Positions 35,992 to 44,532 of a stretch of DNA of 64,000 bases are shown piece by piece. The translations under genes and the position numbers were made by a program. The notes under the pieces were generated by a model. The model was not told the DNA's origin, searched no databases, and worked only from the letters and a program-made list of their open reading frames with translations. Source of the DNA: Taklimakanibacter lacteus (GTDB taxonomy: Bacteria; Pseudomonadota; Alphaproteobacteria; Rhizobiales; Aestuariivirgaceae). The DNA lies in NCBI GenBank assembly GCA_003576695.1, contig QOZQ01000015.1, positions 106,802 to 170,801 on the forward strand, in the 5' to 3' direction. Position 1 is the stretch's first letter, and each line of letters starts with the position of its first letter.

Positions 35992-37089
35992 TCACTTGCG
36001 CGAGAACTTGTCGTAGCCCGCACCCTTGGCATTCATATCGAGCAGCAGCACCTGGTCGAGCTGCTCGGGCGTCGGTTCATGGCCGTAGATCCTGACATAC
36101 CATTCGGCCGTGGCGGCGCGGACATCGAAGCTGAAGCGATCGGGATGCAGGATCGAGGCGAGCCACATCCACATCAGGGGTGAATCCTGGCTGGGCGGAT
36201 CCCAGCGATAGCCGCCGACGGGGACCTTGTAGACCCGCTTCGCCTTGGCCGCCCTGGTGGCGCCGAGGATCGGGTCGTCATAGATCTTCGCGACGCTGAC
36301 CTGCGGCTCGAACGAGCCGAGGAGGATGACATCCGGATCCCAGGCCGCAATCTGCTCGAGCCCGACGGCGCCCCAGCCGTCGATATCCTTCGCCGCATTG
36401 ACCCCGCCGGCCAGATTGATCTGCCACTCCATATAGGAGCCCTTGCCCTCGGTCTGGAATTCGGGCGTGGTGTAGAAGAAATAGGCGACCTTCGGCCGGT
36501 CGGCATCGGCGAGGCCCGCGAGTCCGTCCTTCAGGACCTTCGCCGTATCGTCGCGCCATTTCATCAGCATGCCGAGCTTGTCCGCATTGCCGGTGGCGGT
36601 GGCGACCAGCGTCATGATCTGCCGGGCATTCTCTTCGGCGCCATAGACGATCGCGGCGGTGTCGATGCCGGCATTGGCAAGCGGCGTCACGCCATCGTCC
36701 TTGCGGTTGCCCCATTGGATGACGAGGTCGGGCTTCAGCGCCGCCACCGCCTCGACATTCGGGATGAAGCCCTTGGAAGCGCCGCCGGCGATGATGTCGC
36801 TGCGAATGTCATGCGCGGCCGGGAAGAACTGTCCGAGGATGCCTTCCTCGATCGCCAGCTTCGATTCAGGATGCATGGCGATCAGCCTTTTCGTGCCGCC
36901 ATCAAGGGCGATCACCGTGGAGGCCCAGGGAACCGGGAAGACGATGACGCGCTCGGCCGGTTTCGCCAGGGTGATCGTGCGGCCGGTCATGTCGGTGATC
37001 GTCACGGGGTCGGCGAGAGCCGGCAACGCCGCCAAGGCGGCACATCCCATCAGTCCAAATAGTCCGCTTGCCCACTTCTTAAGGCGCAT
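35992..37089 (-). CDS. periplasmic ABC substrate-binding protein (PF01497 type)
   Basis: 365 aa from the ATG at 37089, with GGAGAG 5 bases upstream. The signal peptide (KKWASGLFGLMGCAALAALPALA) is followed by a Fe3+-siderophore/B12-type binding fold: VTITDMTGRTITLAKPAERVIVF, VEAVAALKPDLVIQWG, LGSFEPQVSVAKIYDDPILGATRAAKAKRVYKVPVGGYRWDPPSQDSPLMWMWLA. The ligand is not evident; heme, siderophore, cobalamin or a metal chelate are all possible. A 27-base palindrome lies 50 bases upstream. It is the first gene of a five-gene operon. Confidence 0.9.
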   Translation of the reverse strand: MRLKKWASGLFGLMGCAALAALPALADPVTITDMTGRTITLAKPAERVIVFPVPWASTVIALDGGTKRLIAMHPESKLAIEEGILGQFFPAAHDIRSDIIAGGASKGFIPNVEAVAALKPDLVIQWGNRKDDGVTPLANAGIDTAAIVYGAEENARQIMTLVATATGNADKLGMLMKWRDDTAKVLKDGLAGLADADRPKVAYFFYTTPEFQTEGKGSYMEWQINLAGGVNAAKDIDGWGAVGLEQIAAWDPDVILLGSFEPQVSVAKIYDDPILGATRAAKAKRVYKVPVGGYRWDPPSQDSPLMWMWLASILHPDRFSFDVRAATAEWYVRIYGHEPTPEQLDQVLLLDMNAKGAGYDKFSRK

Positions 37090-37138
37090 TTCCACTCTCC
37101 CCGCTCAGCTCTGTTTGGCTATTCCCAGCCGGCCGGAG

Positions 37139-37165
37139 AATTTCCTACTATTTTAGTCGGAAATT
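37139..37165. promoter_or_regulatory. 27-base AT-rich palindrome upstream of the ABC importer operon
   Basis: AATTTCCTACTA (37139-37150) mirrors TAGTCGGAAATT (37154-37165) with one mismatch around a central TTT. It lies in the divergent gap between the binding-protein gene and fic, in the right place for an operator over the importer promoter. It does not match the Irr ICE or RirA IRO consensus as I remember them. The cognate regulator is unknown. Confidence 0.6.
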
Positions 37166-37195
37166 AGCAATCCATATGATTCATAACGTCAATCT

Positions 37196-38365
37196 GTGCA
37201 AAACCAAGCGGTGAGGCAGCAGCTGACCGCGCAAGCTGGCAGCCATGGCGAGGTGGAAAATCGGGTCCAATCGGGTATTATTGGGTATGAAATCGGATAT
37301 GAGAGTGCCGTGGACATGAGGGACCCCAAGCTCATACTCGGTCCCGATCTCGTGAAGCTCATCGCAGAAATCGATGAGTTCAAAGGGAGGTGGGAGGCCC
37401 TCAAGACACTTTCGCCGGACCGCCTCAACGCGCTCCGCAAGGTGGCGACCATCGAGAGCATCGGCTCCTCCACGCGCATCGAGGGAGCGAAGCTGTCAGA
37501 CGCCGAGGTAGAGGACCTGCTCTCGCGGGCAATCTCCATCAAGTCCTTCAAGACCCGTGACGAGCAGGAAGTGGCCGGGTATGCCGAGGCCATGGATCTC
37601 GTATTCGAGACCTACGCCGACATGCGTCTCACCGAGAACCATATCCGCCAGTTACACCAGACCTTGCTGCGTCATAGCGATGCGCGCCATCGCGGCTCCT
37701 ACAAGACGCTCGCCAACAATGTCGTGGCGCTCGATGCGGACGGGCGGGAGATCGGCGTCGTGTTCAAGACAACCTCGCCTTTCGAGACGCCGCACGAGAT
37801 GGAGGCGCTCGTCGCCTGGACACGGAAAGCGCTGGATGAGGAAGCTTTGCACCCTCTCCTTGTCAACGCCGTCTTCATCGTCACGTTTCTGGCGATCCAT
37901 CCTTTTCAAGATGGAAATGGACGGGTCTCGCGCGTGCTCACCACGCTCCTCTTGTTGCGAGCCGGCTATGCTTATGTGCCATATGCCTCGCTGGAGCGCG
38001 TAATCGAGGAAAACAAGGATCTGTACTACAAGGCACTCCGGCGCACGCAGACGACCCTCAAGAGTGAAACGCCGGATTGGGAGCCATGGGCTGGCTTTTT
38101 CCTGCGCTGCCTCAAAAAGCAGAAGGATAGCCTTGCGGCGAGACTGGACCATGAGCGGGTCGCTCGGAGCAACGAGGCCGATTTGCCGGCACTATCGATC
38201 CAGATCCTCCGAGCACTGAGGGCGAAGGAACGCTTGACGATCGCGCAACTTGCATCAATCACCGGCGCCAATCGAAACACGCTCAAAGTGCGTCTGCGCG
38301 AGCTGGTCGCAGACAAGCGCGTGCTGCAGCACGGCAAAGCGCGCGCCACATGGTATTCACTATGA
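37196..38365 (+). CDS. Fic-domain protein (class II, with C-terminal winged helix)
   Basis: 389 aa if the GTG at 37196 is used; an ATG at 37316 is a credible shorter start, since the DNA before it is repetitive (GGGTAT-like units). The Fic motif HPFQDGNGR begins at H235, complete for AMP transfer. An N-terminal inhibitory helix carries SSTRIEG (S92 to E96-G97), so activity is autoinhibited in class II fashion. The C-terminus (LSIQILRALRAKERLTIAQLASITGANRNTLKVRLRELV) is a winged HTH. The target protein is unknown; it may also self-regulate transcription. Confidence 0.9.
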   Translation: MQNQAVRQQLTAQAGSHGEVENRVQSGIIGYEIGYESAVDMRDPKLILGPDLVKLIAEIDEFKGRWEALKTLSPDRLNALRKVATIESIGSSTRIEGAKLSDAEVEDLLSRAISIKSFKTRDEQEVAGYAEAMDLVFETYADMRLTENHIRQLHQTLLRHSDARHRGSYKTLANNVVALDADGREIGVVFKTTSPFETPHEMEALVAWTRKALDEEALHPLLVNAVFIVTFLAIHPFQDGNGRVSRVLTTLLLLRAGYAYVPYASLERVIEENKDLYYKALRRTQTTLKSETPDWEPWAGFFLRCLKKQKDSLAARLDHERVARSNEADLPALSIQILRALRAKERLTIAQLASITGANRNTLKVRLRELVADKRVLQHGKARATWYSL

Positions 38366-38479
38366 GCGCCGGGCCGCCGAATATCGACAAACCAACTTAC
38401 GGGTAACACCGCCGCAGGATTTCGCGCCAGAGGGGCGCGCAACCATGCCCCTCTGTCCATCTTGTCTCGCTGCAACCCC

Positions 38480-38794
38480 CTACATGTCGATCGCTTCGGC
38501 GATCTCGATCGTGCCGCCGGCCTTGAGGATCGGGCAGCCCTTGGCCTTGCGGTGGGCGTCTTCGAGGCTCGAGGCCTCGATCAGGCTGTAGCCGCTCGCC
38601 GGGTTGGCGCCGCCATCGGAAGCCAGCGAGCCGTCCGGCTTGACGGTATAGGATTTACCGACCGGATTGCCGCCATCGATCACCGCGGCCCCCATGGAGC
38701 CAAACCAGGCACCCCAGGCATCCATGGTCTTCTGGATGTCGGCGGGATCCGCCGGGGCCTTCGCGCCATGAAAAACAAACAGGTATTTCGCCAT
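38480..38794 (-). CDS. YCII-family protein
   Basis: 104 aa with the YciI-like ferredoxin fold: AKYLFVFHGAKAPADPADIQKTMDAWGAWFGSMGAAVIDGGNPVG, then GYSLIEASSLEDAHRKAKGCPIL and GGTIEIAEAIDM. Such proteins are often dimeric and associate with sigma factors or dioxygenase-like chemistry; the function is unassigned here. It is divergent from a PucR-like regulator. A fragment of a paralogue survives near 32.2 kb. Confidence 0.85.
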   Translation of the reverse strand: MAKYLFVFHGAKAPADPADIQKTMDAWGAWFGSMGAAVIDGGNPVGKSYTVKPDGSLASDGGANPASGYSLIEASSLEDAHRKAKGCPILKAGGTIEIAEAIDM

Positions 38795-38866
38795 TGCACT
38801 GCTCCTTCATTGTCAGGTTTCACATCCCGGAATGTCGACTATCCCTAATCCATGCCCTTGAACATG

Positions 38867-38897
38867 GCAGAATTTCCGATAAATTGGGCTATTCTGC
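38867..38897. promoter_or_regulatory. inverted repeat between YCII and the PucR-like regulator
   Basis: GCAGAAT (38867-38873) and ATTCTGC (38891-38897) are reverse complements with 17 bases between them, just upstream of the regulator start and in the shared promoter gap. It is a candidate binding site for that regulator, but could be chance. Confidence 0.35.
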
Positions 38898-38912
38898 TGT
38901 GAAGACTTAACA

Positions 38913-40208
38913 ATGACAGTTGATCCCGGGCCGGAGGCCCTTCGGCACGCTTTGGCCCGGTTCGGCGAGACGGGCCTCGTCCCACAAGCCGGCGCCGCCC
39001 TCGGGCGCACAATGGACCGCACGCGCAGGCTTCTGCGCGAGGCCGTGCTGGCGCAGGTTCCGGCTTTCTCCAGCTCAGGCAATCCCGATGTGCTGCCGGA
39101 GCTCGACCGGCATGGGGCCGAGCATCTCGAGGAAATCCGGCGGCTCACGAGCGGCGGCAAGATCGGCGATTTCGGATTCGTGACGGCGCAAGCCGAGCGC
39201 TGGGCGGCGCAGCGCTTTCCGCTCGAAGCGGGCCTCAATGCCCATCGGTGCCTGCAGCGCATCCTGGCGCAGTGGCTGGGCGATGCCGCCTGCGTGTCTG
39301 GTCTGGACGCTCTCCCCGCCGTGGTCGACTTCATCGCCGAATATACGAATACCGTGAGCGCCATCGCCACGGCCAACTATGTCGATCGCATCCGCGCGCT
39401 GGCAGAAGAAGAAGGCGACCGGCGCAGCGAATTGTTCAACATCCTCCTCAACGGCTATGACGAAGCCGACGGCCGCGTGGCCAGGCTTCTGAAACGCGCC
39501 GGCTATCTCGAGCAGCGCCAGGCCTATTGCATCGCCACCGTGCAGCCCATCAATGCGGCGGAGATGGAAAGTGCCGCCCGGGCGCAGCGCATCGTGACTG
39601 CGCTGTCGGCGACGCTGCAGGCGGCGTCCATCCGCATGCTGGCCGGCATCCGCAACAATGCCGTGGTCGCCGTCATCTCGGCGCGCCGCCGGCAATCCGG
39701 CTGGACGGCGCCGCAAGCCAACCTGGCCGAGCGCATCCACCCGATGCTGCTCATGCTGGGACCGGCCGTCCTGGTCGGCGTCAGCGCCGATCATCCCTCG
39801 ACCTCGTTCCTGCCGAAGGCGCTGCATGAGGCGACGATCGCGCTCGATTTCGCCAGCGTCGACAACCGCGTGGTGCAATTCGCCAAGCTGCCCATCCGGG
39901 GCCTCCTGGTGCATCGCGGCACCGACTATATCAAGTCAGCGCCGCCCAACTGGGTCGCAGCCCTCATCGCCGCGGACACGAAAGCCTCGGGCGCCCTCGT
40001 CCAGACATTGCGGGCCGTGGCCGACGCCGACATGAATGTGCAGAAGGCGGCCCGCCTCCTCGGCAAGCACCCGAACACGATCTATATCCGGATCGAGCGG
40101 ATCCGCGAGCTCACCGGCCTTGACGGCCAGCGCTACCACGACCTGACCGAATTGCTGCTGGGCGCCGATTGCGCCGCAGCCGGGTCACGCCTGATGCGGG
40201 CCGAATGA
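38913..40208 (+). CDS. PucR/CdaR-type transcriptional regulator
   Basis: 431 aa. The N-terminal ~170 residues are helical (RHGAEHLEEIRRL, RFPLEAGLNAHRCLQRIL) like the RsbRD/PucR N-terminal modules. The C-terminus holds the PucR HTH_30: LVQTLRAVADADMNVQKAARLLGKHPNTIYIRIERIRELTGLD. The middle part (a GGDEF-like alpha/beta fold in this family) includes FLPKALHEATIALDFA. It is divergent from the YCII gene, its most likely target. The effector is unknown. Confidence 0.85.
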   Translation: MTVDPGPEALRHALARFGETGLVPQAGAALGRTMDRTRRLLREAVLAQVPAFSSSGNPDVLPELDRHGAEHLEEIRRLTSGGKIGDFGFVTAQAERWAAQRFPLEAGLNAHRCLQRILAQWLGDAACVSGLDALPAVVDFIAEYTNTVSAIATANYVDRIRALAEEEGDRRSELFNILLNGYDEADGRVARLLKRAGYLEQRQAYCIATVQPINAAEMESAARAQRIVTALSATLQAASIRMLAGIRNNAVVAVISARRRQSGWTAPQANLAERIHPMLLMLGPAVLVGVSADHPSTSFLPKALHEATIALDFASVDNRVVQFAKLPIRGLLVHRGTDYIKSAPPNWVAALIAADTKASGALVQTLRAVADADMNVQKAARLLGKHPNTIYIRIERIRELTGLDGQRYHDLTELLLGADCAAAGSRLMRAE

Positions 40209-40361
40209 GGCCGACCGGCCGGTGCCGCGCTGCGACGTCTGAACCGATCGCCCCGGCGCTTTGGTGACCGGGACCATACAATATGATGTAATCCATCCAC
40301 CACAATGCACCATGGCAGCGTTCGAACAGGGCCTGCGGCGGCCGGAAATAGCCGCTCAAGA

Positions 40362-41072
40362 ATGAAAGGGCTGAACCGCGCTTTCACGACAGCATTGCTG
40401 CTCTTCTTTTCCACAGAAGCCCTGGCCGAGACCTGCAGCGAGGTCGATGCCGATGCGCAGCGGCTGCTGGCATCGCCTGCCCAGCGATCCGATCTCGCCA
40501 CGCTGAAGCATATTGCGCGGCGGGCCATGGCGAATTCCGGATGTCGCGGCGAATATGTCTATCGACTGGCGCGGGATCTGACGCTGGCCGCGCTGGGCGA
40601 TATCGAGAAAAAGGCGGCAGCGGAAAGCCGCCCGCTTGCATCGCGCGAGCTTCAGACGCTGTCCGAAATCTCCCGACCCTGGCAGCTCATGACCGCTCTG
40701 GGCGACGCCCATTTTGCCGAAAGGGCCTGGCTCAAAGCGTTCGATGCCTATGACATCGCGCTGGGCAATCTGGATATGGCGAAAGGCGACGAGCGGCGAC
40801 TCTATGGCGATGTCTATGCAAGAGCCATCGTGGCAAGGGCAATCCTGGAAAACGAGTCGGCGAATGACCGCAGTGACTCGCGTCCGACCGCGCCGCAATT
40901 CCGCACATTCCGCGGAGGGCCCGCCGTCGATCGGGCGTTCCTGGACGAAGCGTTGTGGAACAGGGTTGGGCTGTCGGCCGACCGGCGCCTTTTGCAAGCC
41001 TATCTGGTGGAGTTTCCGGATGGTGCGCATGCGGCCATGGCGAAGACCAGACTGACGGAGCTGGCGAAGTAA
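40362..41072 (+). CDS. exported protein of unknown function
   Basis: 236 aa from the ATG at 40362, with a signal peptide (RAFTTALLLFFSTEALAE, cleaved probably after ALA). The mature part is helical, with two cysteines (ETCSEVD, NSGCRGE) and TPR-like pieces (WLKAFDAYDIALGNLDMAKGDERRLYGDVYARAIVARAIL; RRLLQAYLVEFPDGAHAAMAKTRLTELAK). It is possibly a periplasmic scaffold. No named family is recognised and no operon partner is present. Confidence 0.72.
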   Translation: MKGLNRAFTTALLLFFSTEALAETCSEVDADAQRLLASPAQRSDLATLKHIARRAMANSGCRGEYVYRLARDLTLAALGDIEKKAAAESRPLASRELQTLSEISRPWQLMTALGDAHFAERAWLKAFDAYDIALGNLDMAKGDERRLYGDVYARAIVARAILENESANDRSDSRPTAPQFRTFRGGPAVDRAFLDEALWNRVGLSADRRLLQAYLVEFPDGAHAAMAKTRLTELAK

Positions 41073-41120
41073 ATCGCATGTTGGGTGCAAGCGCGAATGC
41101 GACGGCACTCCCCACTCTCC

Positions 41121-41219
41121 GTCATCCCGGCGAAAGCCGGGATCCATTAGGCTGTCGGAAAATGACGAGCCATTGCCGGTTGGTCTTATTCAGGGGGTCC
41201 CGGCTTTCGCCGGGATGAC
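41121..41219. repeat. inverted pair of GTCATCCCGGCGAAAGCCGG repeats
   Basis: Left arm 41121-41145 begins GTCATCCCGGCGAAAGCCGG. The right arm 41196-41219 is its reverse complement with one base missing. About 50 bases lie between. Each arm is also internally palindromic (CCCGGCGAAAGCCGGG). This is the common proteobacterial dispersed repeat type and may be a small non-autonomous element. It fills most of the 248-base gap before tex; I see no gene in the rest. Confidence 0.8.
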
Positions 41220-41320
41220 AGATGGGGTTGTGTGTGCAATCTGCTCGCGTCACTTGAAGAATCAAGGAAGCGCCTTGATATGGCGGCAAGCTTCCCCCTA
41301 TCCACTTGACGAGGTGTTTC

Positions 41321-43654
41321 TTGCTTCCTTCCATCCAGGCGCGCATTGCGGACGAACTCAAGGTCAAGGGAGAGCAGGTCCAGGCCGCGGTCGATCTCAT
41401 CGATGGCGGCGCCACCGTGCCCTTCATCGCGCGCTACCGCAAGGAAGCCACGGGATCGCTGGACGACGCGCAATTGCGTATGCTGGAAGAGCGGCTGCGC
41501 TATCTGCGCGAGCTGGAGGAACGGCGCAAGGTCATCCTCTCGTCCATCCGTGACCAAGGCAAGCTCGATGCGGCGCTGGAAGCGCAGATCATGGCAGCCG
41601 ACAGCAAAAGCAGGCTCGAGGACATCTATCTCCCCTATAAGCCGAAGCGCCGCACCAAGGCCGAGATCGCCAAGGAAGCGGGACTCGAGCCGCTGGCCGA
41701 TCTTCTGCTGGGCGATCCCGGCAAGGATCCCAGGATCGTGGCCGAGCCCTATGTCTCGCCTGAGAAGAATGTCGCCGATGTGACGGCCGCGCTCGACGGT
41801 GCCCGCGCCATCCTCATCGAGCGTTTCGCCGAAAATGCCGACCTGATCGGCGCCTTGCGCGAGGAATTGTGGGCCAATGCGCGCCTCAAATCCGAAGTGC
41901 GCGAGGGAAGGAAGGAGGCGGGCGCCAAGTTCAGCGATTATTTCGACTTCGCCGAAGCCTTCACCAAGATGCCGTCGCACCGCGTGCTGGCGCTGTTCCG
42001 CGGCGAGCGCGAGGAGGTGCTGAGCCTCATGGTGGAGCAGGACGATCCGGCGACGCGGCCTACGGTCAGCGTCTATGAGCAGCGCATCATGCGCATATAT
42101 GGCATCACCGACCAGGGACGGCCGGGCGACAAATGGCTCGCCGAGACGGTGCGCTGGGCCTGGCGCACCAAGATCTTCATCACGCTGTCGATCGATCTGC
42201 GCCTGCGGCTGTGGACCGCGGCCGAGGAGGAAGCGGTGCGCGTCTTCGCCGGCAATCTGCGCGACCTGCTGCTGGCGGCGCCGGCGGGCGCCCGCCCGAC
42301 GCTCGGCCTCGATCCGGGCTTCCGCACCGGCGTCAAGGTGGCGGTGGTCGATGCCACCGGCAAGGTGGTGGCGACAACGGCGATATTTCCGCATGAGCCG
42401 CAGCAGCGCTGGGACGAGGCGATCGCCGTCCTGGGCAAGCTGGTGCTGGAGCACAAGGTGGAGCTGATCGCGATCGGCAACGGCACCGCCTCGCGCGAGA
42501 CCGACAAGCTGGCCGGCGAGTTGGTCAAGCGGCTCAGCCTTCCCAAGCTCACCAAGGTCGTGGTGTCGGAAGCCGGCGCTTCGGTCTATTCAGCCTCCGC
42601 CTATGCCTCGGAAGAACTGCCCGGCCTCGATGTGACCTTGCGCGGCGCCGTGTCGATCGCAAGGCGGCTGCAGGATCCGCTGGCGGAACTCGTCAAGATC
42701 GATCCCAAATCGATCGGCGTCGGCCAGTATCAGCATGATCTCAGCGAATACAAACTGTCGCGCTCGCTCGATGCGGTGGTCGAGGATTGCGTGAACGGCG
42801 TCGGCGTCGACCTCAACACGGCATCGGCGCCGCTGCTGGCGCGGGTTTCAGGCATCGGCGAATCCCTGGCGCAGGGCATCGTCGCCCATCGCGACGCGCA
42901 TGGAAAATTCGCCAGCCGGAAGGGTCTCAAGGACGTGCCGCGGCTCGGCCCCAAGGCGTTCGAGCAATGCGCCGGGTTCCTGCGCATCAACGGGGGCGAT
43001 GACCCGCTCGATGCCTCGGGCGTGCATCCCGAAACCTATCCCGTCGTGCGCCGCATCATCGAGGCGACGAAGAGCGACATCAAGCTCCTGATCGGCAATG
43101 CGCCGGTGCTGCGCGGTCTCGCCCCCAGGGCCTTCGTCGATGAGCGCTTCGGCCTGCCGACCGTCACCGACATCCTGCGCGAGCTGGAGAAGCCGGGACG
43201 CGATCCCCGGCCCGCCTTCAAGACGGCCGAGTTCAAGGCCGGCGTCGAGACGCTGAACGATCTGGAGCCCGGCATGGTGCTGGAAGGCGTCGTCACCAAT
43301 GTCGCGGCCTTCGGCGCCTTCGTCGATGTGGGCGTGCATCAGGACGGGCTGGTGCATGTCTCGGCCATGTCGAAGAGCTTCGTGAAGGACCCGCGCCAGG
43401 TGGTGAAGCCCGGCGACATCGTCAGGGTGAAGGTGCTGGAGGTGGACAAGCCGCGGAAGCGCATCAGCCTGACGCTAAGGCTCGATGACGAGGTGGGCAG
43501 CCAGCCGGCGCGGCCGGCCGGCGGCGGCGACCGCAGTGCGCCGAAGCGCGCCATGGCTGCCAGCCCCAGGCCTGGAAAGGACACTTCGTCCGGCGGCGCC
43601 CTGGCCGATGCCCTGCGCAAGGCAGGGCTCGGCACGCCCGACAAAAGGCGTTGA
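41321..43654 (+). CDS. tex: Tex-family transcription accessory / RNA-binding protein
   Basis: 777 aa from a TTG at 41321 preceded by GAGG (a further TTG at 41306). Domain order fits Tex: N-terminal helical domain ([42 protein letters not shown]), YqgF/RNase H-like fold ([24 protein letters not shown]), helix-hairpin-helix ([40 protein letters not shown]) and a C-terminal S1 domain ([34 protein letters not shown]). It binds nucleic acid and associates with transcription. The Pro/Ala/Gly-rich tail is usual. Confidence 0.95.
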   Translation: MLPSIQARIADELKVKGEQVQAAVDLIDGGATVPFIARYRKEATGSLDDAQLRMLEERLRYLRELEERRKVILSSIRDQGKLDAALEAQIMAADSKSRLEDIYLPYKPKRRTKAEIAKEAGLEPLADLLLGDPGKDPRIVAEPYVSPEKNVADVTAALDGARAILIERFAENADLIGALREELWANARLKSEVREGRKEAGAKFSDYFDFAEAFTKMPSHRVLALFRGEREEVLSLMVEQDDPATRPTVSVYEQRIMRIYGITDQGRPGDKWLAETVRWAWRTKIFITLSIDLRLRLWTAAEEEAVRVFAGNLRDLLLAAPAGARPTLGLDPGFRTGVKVAVVDATGKVVATTAIFPHEPQQRWDEAIAVLGKLVLEHKVELIAIGNGTASRETDKLAGELVKRLSLPKLTKVVVSEAGASVYSASAYASEELPGLDVTLRGAVSIARRLQDPLAELVKIDPKSIGVGQYQHDLSEYKLSRSLDAVVEDCVNGVGVDLNTASAPLLARVSGIGESLAQGIVAHRDAHGKFASRKGLKDVPRLGPKAFEQCAGFLRINGGDDPLDASGVHPETYPVVRRIIEATKSDIKLLIGNAPVLRGLAPRAFVDERFGLPTVTDILRELEKPGRDPRPAFKTAEFKAGVETLNDLEPGMVLEGVVTNVAAFGAFVDVGVHQDGLVHVSAMSKSFVKDPRQVVKPGDIVRVKVLEVDKPRKRISLTLRLDDEVGSQPARPAGGGDRSAPKRAMAASPRPGKDTSSGGALADALRKAGLGTPDKRR

Positions 43655-43767
43655 TATCCATCGCTTTTTACGGGAATGCCCCCCGCGAAAAGCGTCGCTT
43701 GCCTTTGTGGGAAAGCCGTATTAGAGAGTGCGCCCGCGGACGGCCCTGCCGTCGCTTATCCCAATGC

Positions 43768-43844
43768 GCGCCCGTAGCTCAGCTGGATAGAGCACCAGAC
43801 TACGAATCTGGGGGTCAGAGGTTCGAATCCTTTCGGGCGCGCCA
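43768..43844 (+). tRNA. tRNA-Arg (anticodon ACG)
   Basis: A full cloverleaf of 77 nt including encoded CCA. The acceptor stem GCGCCCG (43768-43774) pairs with CGGGCGC (43834-43840), discriminator G, CCA at 43842-43844. The D arm GCTC...GAGC, anticodon stem CCAGA/TCTGG around loop CTACGAA with anticodon ACG at 43802-43804, and T arm AGAGG-TTCGAAT-CCTTT all fit. The anticodon A34 would be deaminated to inosine for CGN codons. The accessory island begins immediately after this gene. Confidence 0.97.
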
Positions 43845-43861
43845 AATTTTCGCGGTCCATA

Positions 43862-43903
43862 CCGGAGACATGGGTTACGGATTATTCCGGAGACATGGGT
43901 TAC
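43862..43903 (+). repeat. two direct copies of CCGGAGACATGGGTTAC at the left island edge
   Basis: CCGGAGACATGGGTTAC occurs at 43862-43878 and again at 43887-43903, 25 bases apart, 17 bases after the tRNA. Related copies appear at the right edge of the island (50776-50830) in the same orientation. The word resembles ends of IS481-like elements as I remember them; no transposase is present. From here to 44026 I see no gene. Confidence 0.65.
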
Positions 43904-44026
43904 ACTCTTGGCCCGAAAGGGTTCTCAAGTGGTTCCATCCGGCACTGCGGATCATCGGAAGCATTTCCGTTGCGCCCGCTTTGATGGATGGCATCGACCA
44001 GAAGATCAGTTGCCCGCAATTCTTCC

Positions 44027-44452
44027 TTACGGCTCGCGTCCACGCCGGGTTACCTTTCTCAGAACACGTTTAACATGGCCCGCCAACTTCACTGGATGGC
44101 TTTTGATGTCATGTTCCCAAAACCGGATGACTGTCCATCCTTCATCTCGCAGCATTGCGGTAACCCGTTCGTCTCTTGTTCTATTTTTTTCAATCTTGGT
44201 TTTCCAAAAAGAAGAATTCGTTTTCGGGCTCACACTGTGGACCGGGCAGCCATGCCAGAAGCATCCGTCACAAAACACAGCAACGCGGGACCGGGGGAAA
44301 GCAACATCGGGCTTCCCTGTCACTTGGTGATGCAAGCGGTAGCGGAGCCCGGCTGACCAGAGCGCCTTGCGGAGTATTATTTCGGGCTTAGTGTCTCGGC
44401 CTCGTATCTGGGACATACAGTGGCTTCTTTGCCGTGGATTCAAAACATCCAT
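44027..44452 (-). CDS. vsr: very short patch repair endonuclease
   Basis: 141 aa. Vsr nicks 5' of T in T:G mismatches that arise when 5-methylcytosine deaminates. The family is plain: RSHCMSQIRGRDTKPEIILRKALWSAGLRYRLH, KPDVAFPRSRVAVFCDGCFWHGCP (catalytic Asp, zinc Cys/His), NSSFWKTKIEKNRTRDERVTAMLRDEGWTVIRFWEHDI. It is divergent from the cytosine methyltransferase 80 bases away, the usual partnership with a Dcm-type enzyme. The full length is typical. Confidence 0.95.
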   Translation of the reverse strand: MDVLNPRQRSHCMSQIRGRDTKPEIILRKALWSAGLRYRLHHQVTGKPDVAFPRSRVAVFCDGCFWHGCPVHSVSPKTNSSFWKTKIEKNRTRDERVTAMLRDEGWTVIRFWEHDIKSHPVKLAGHVKRVLRKVTRRGREP

Positions 44453-44532
44453 AGTCTGGCTCCATTTTGTGCCTGGTCAGACGAAATCCGACCTGGTAGC
44501 CTGGCCCGCGTTTTCATCGGTTGGGGCGCGGA

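Noticed and set aside
41186..42454. 422-codon open frame on the minus strand
   Set aside because: Antisense to tex, with no recognisable domain.
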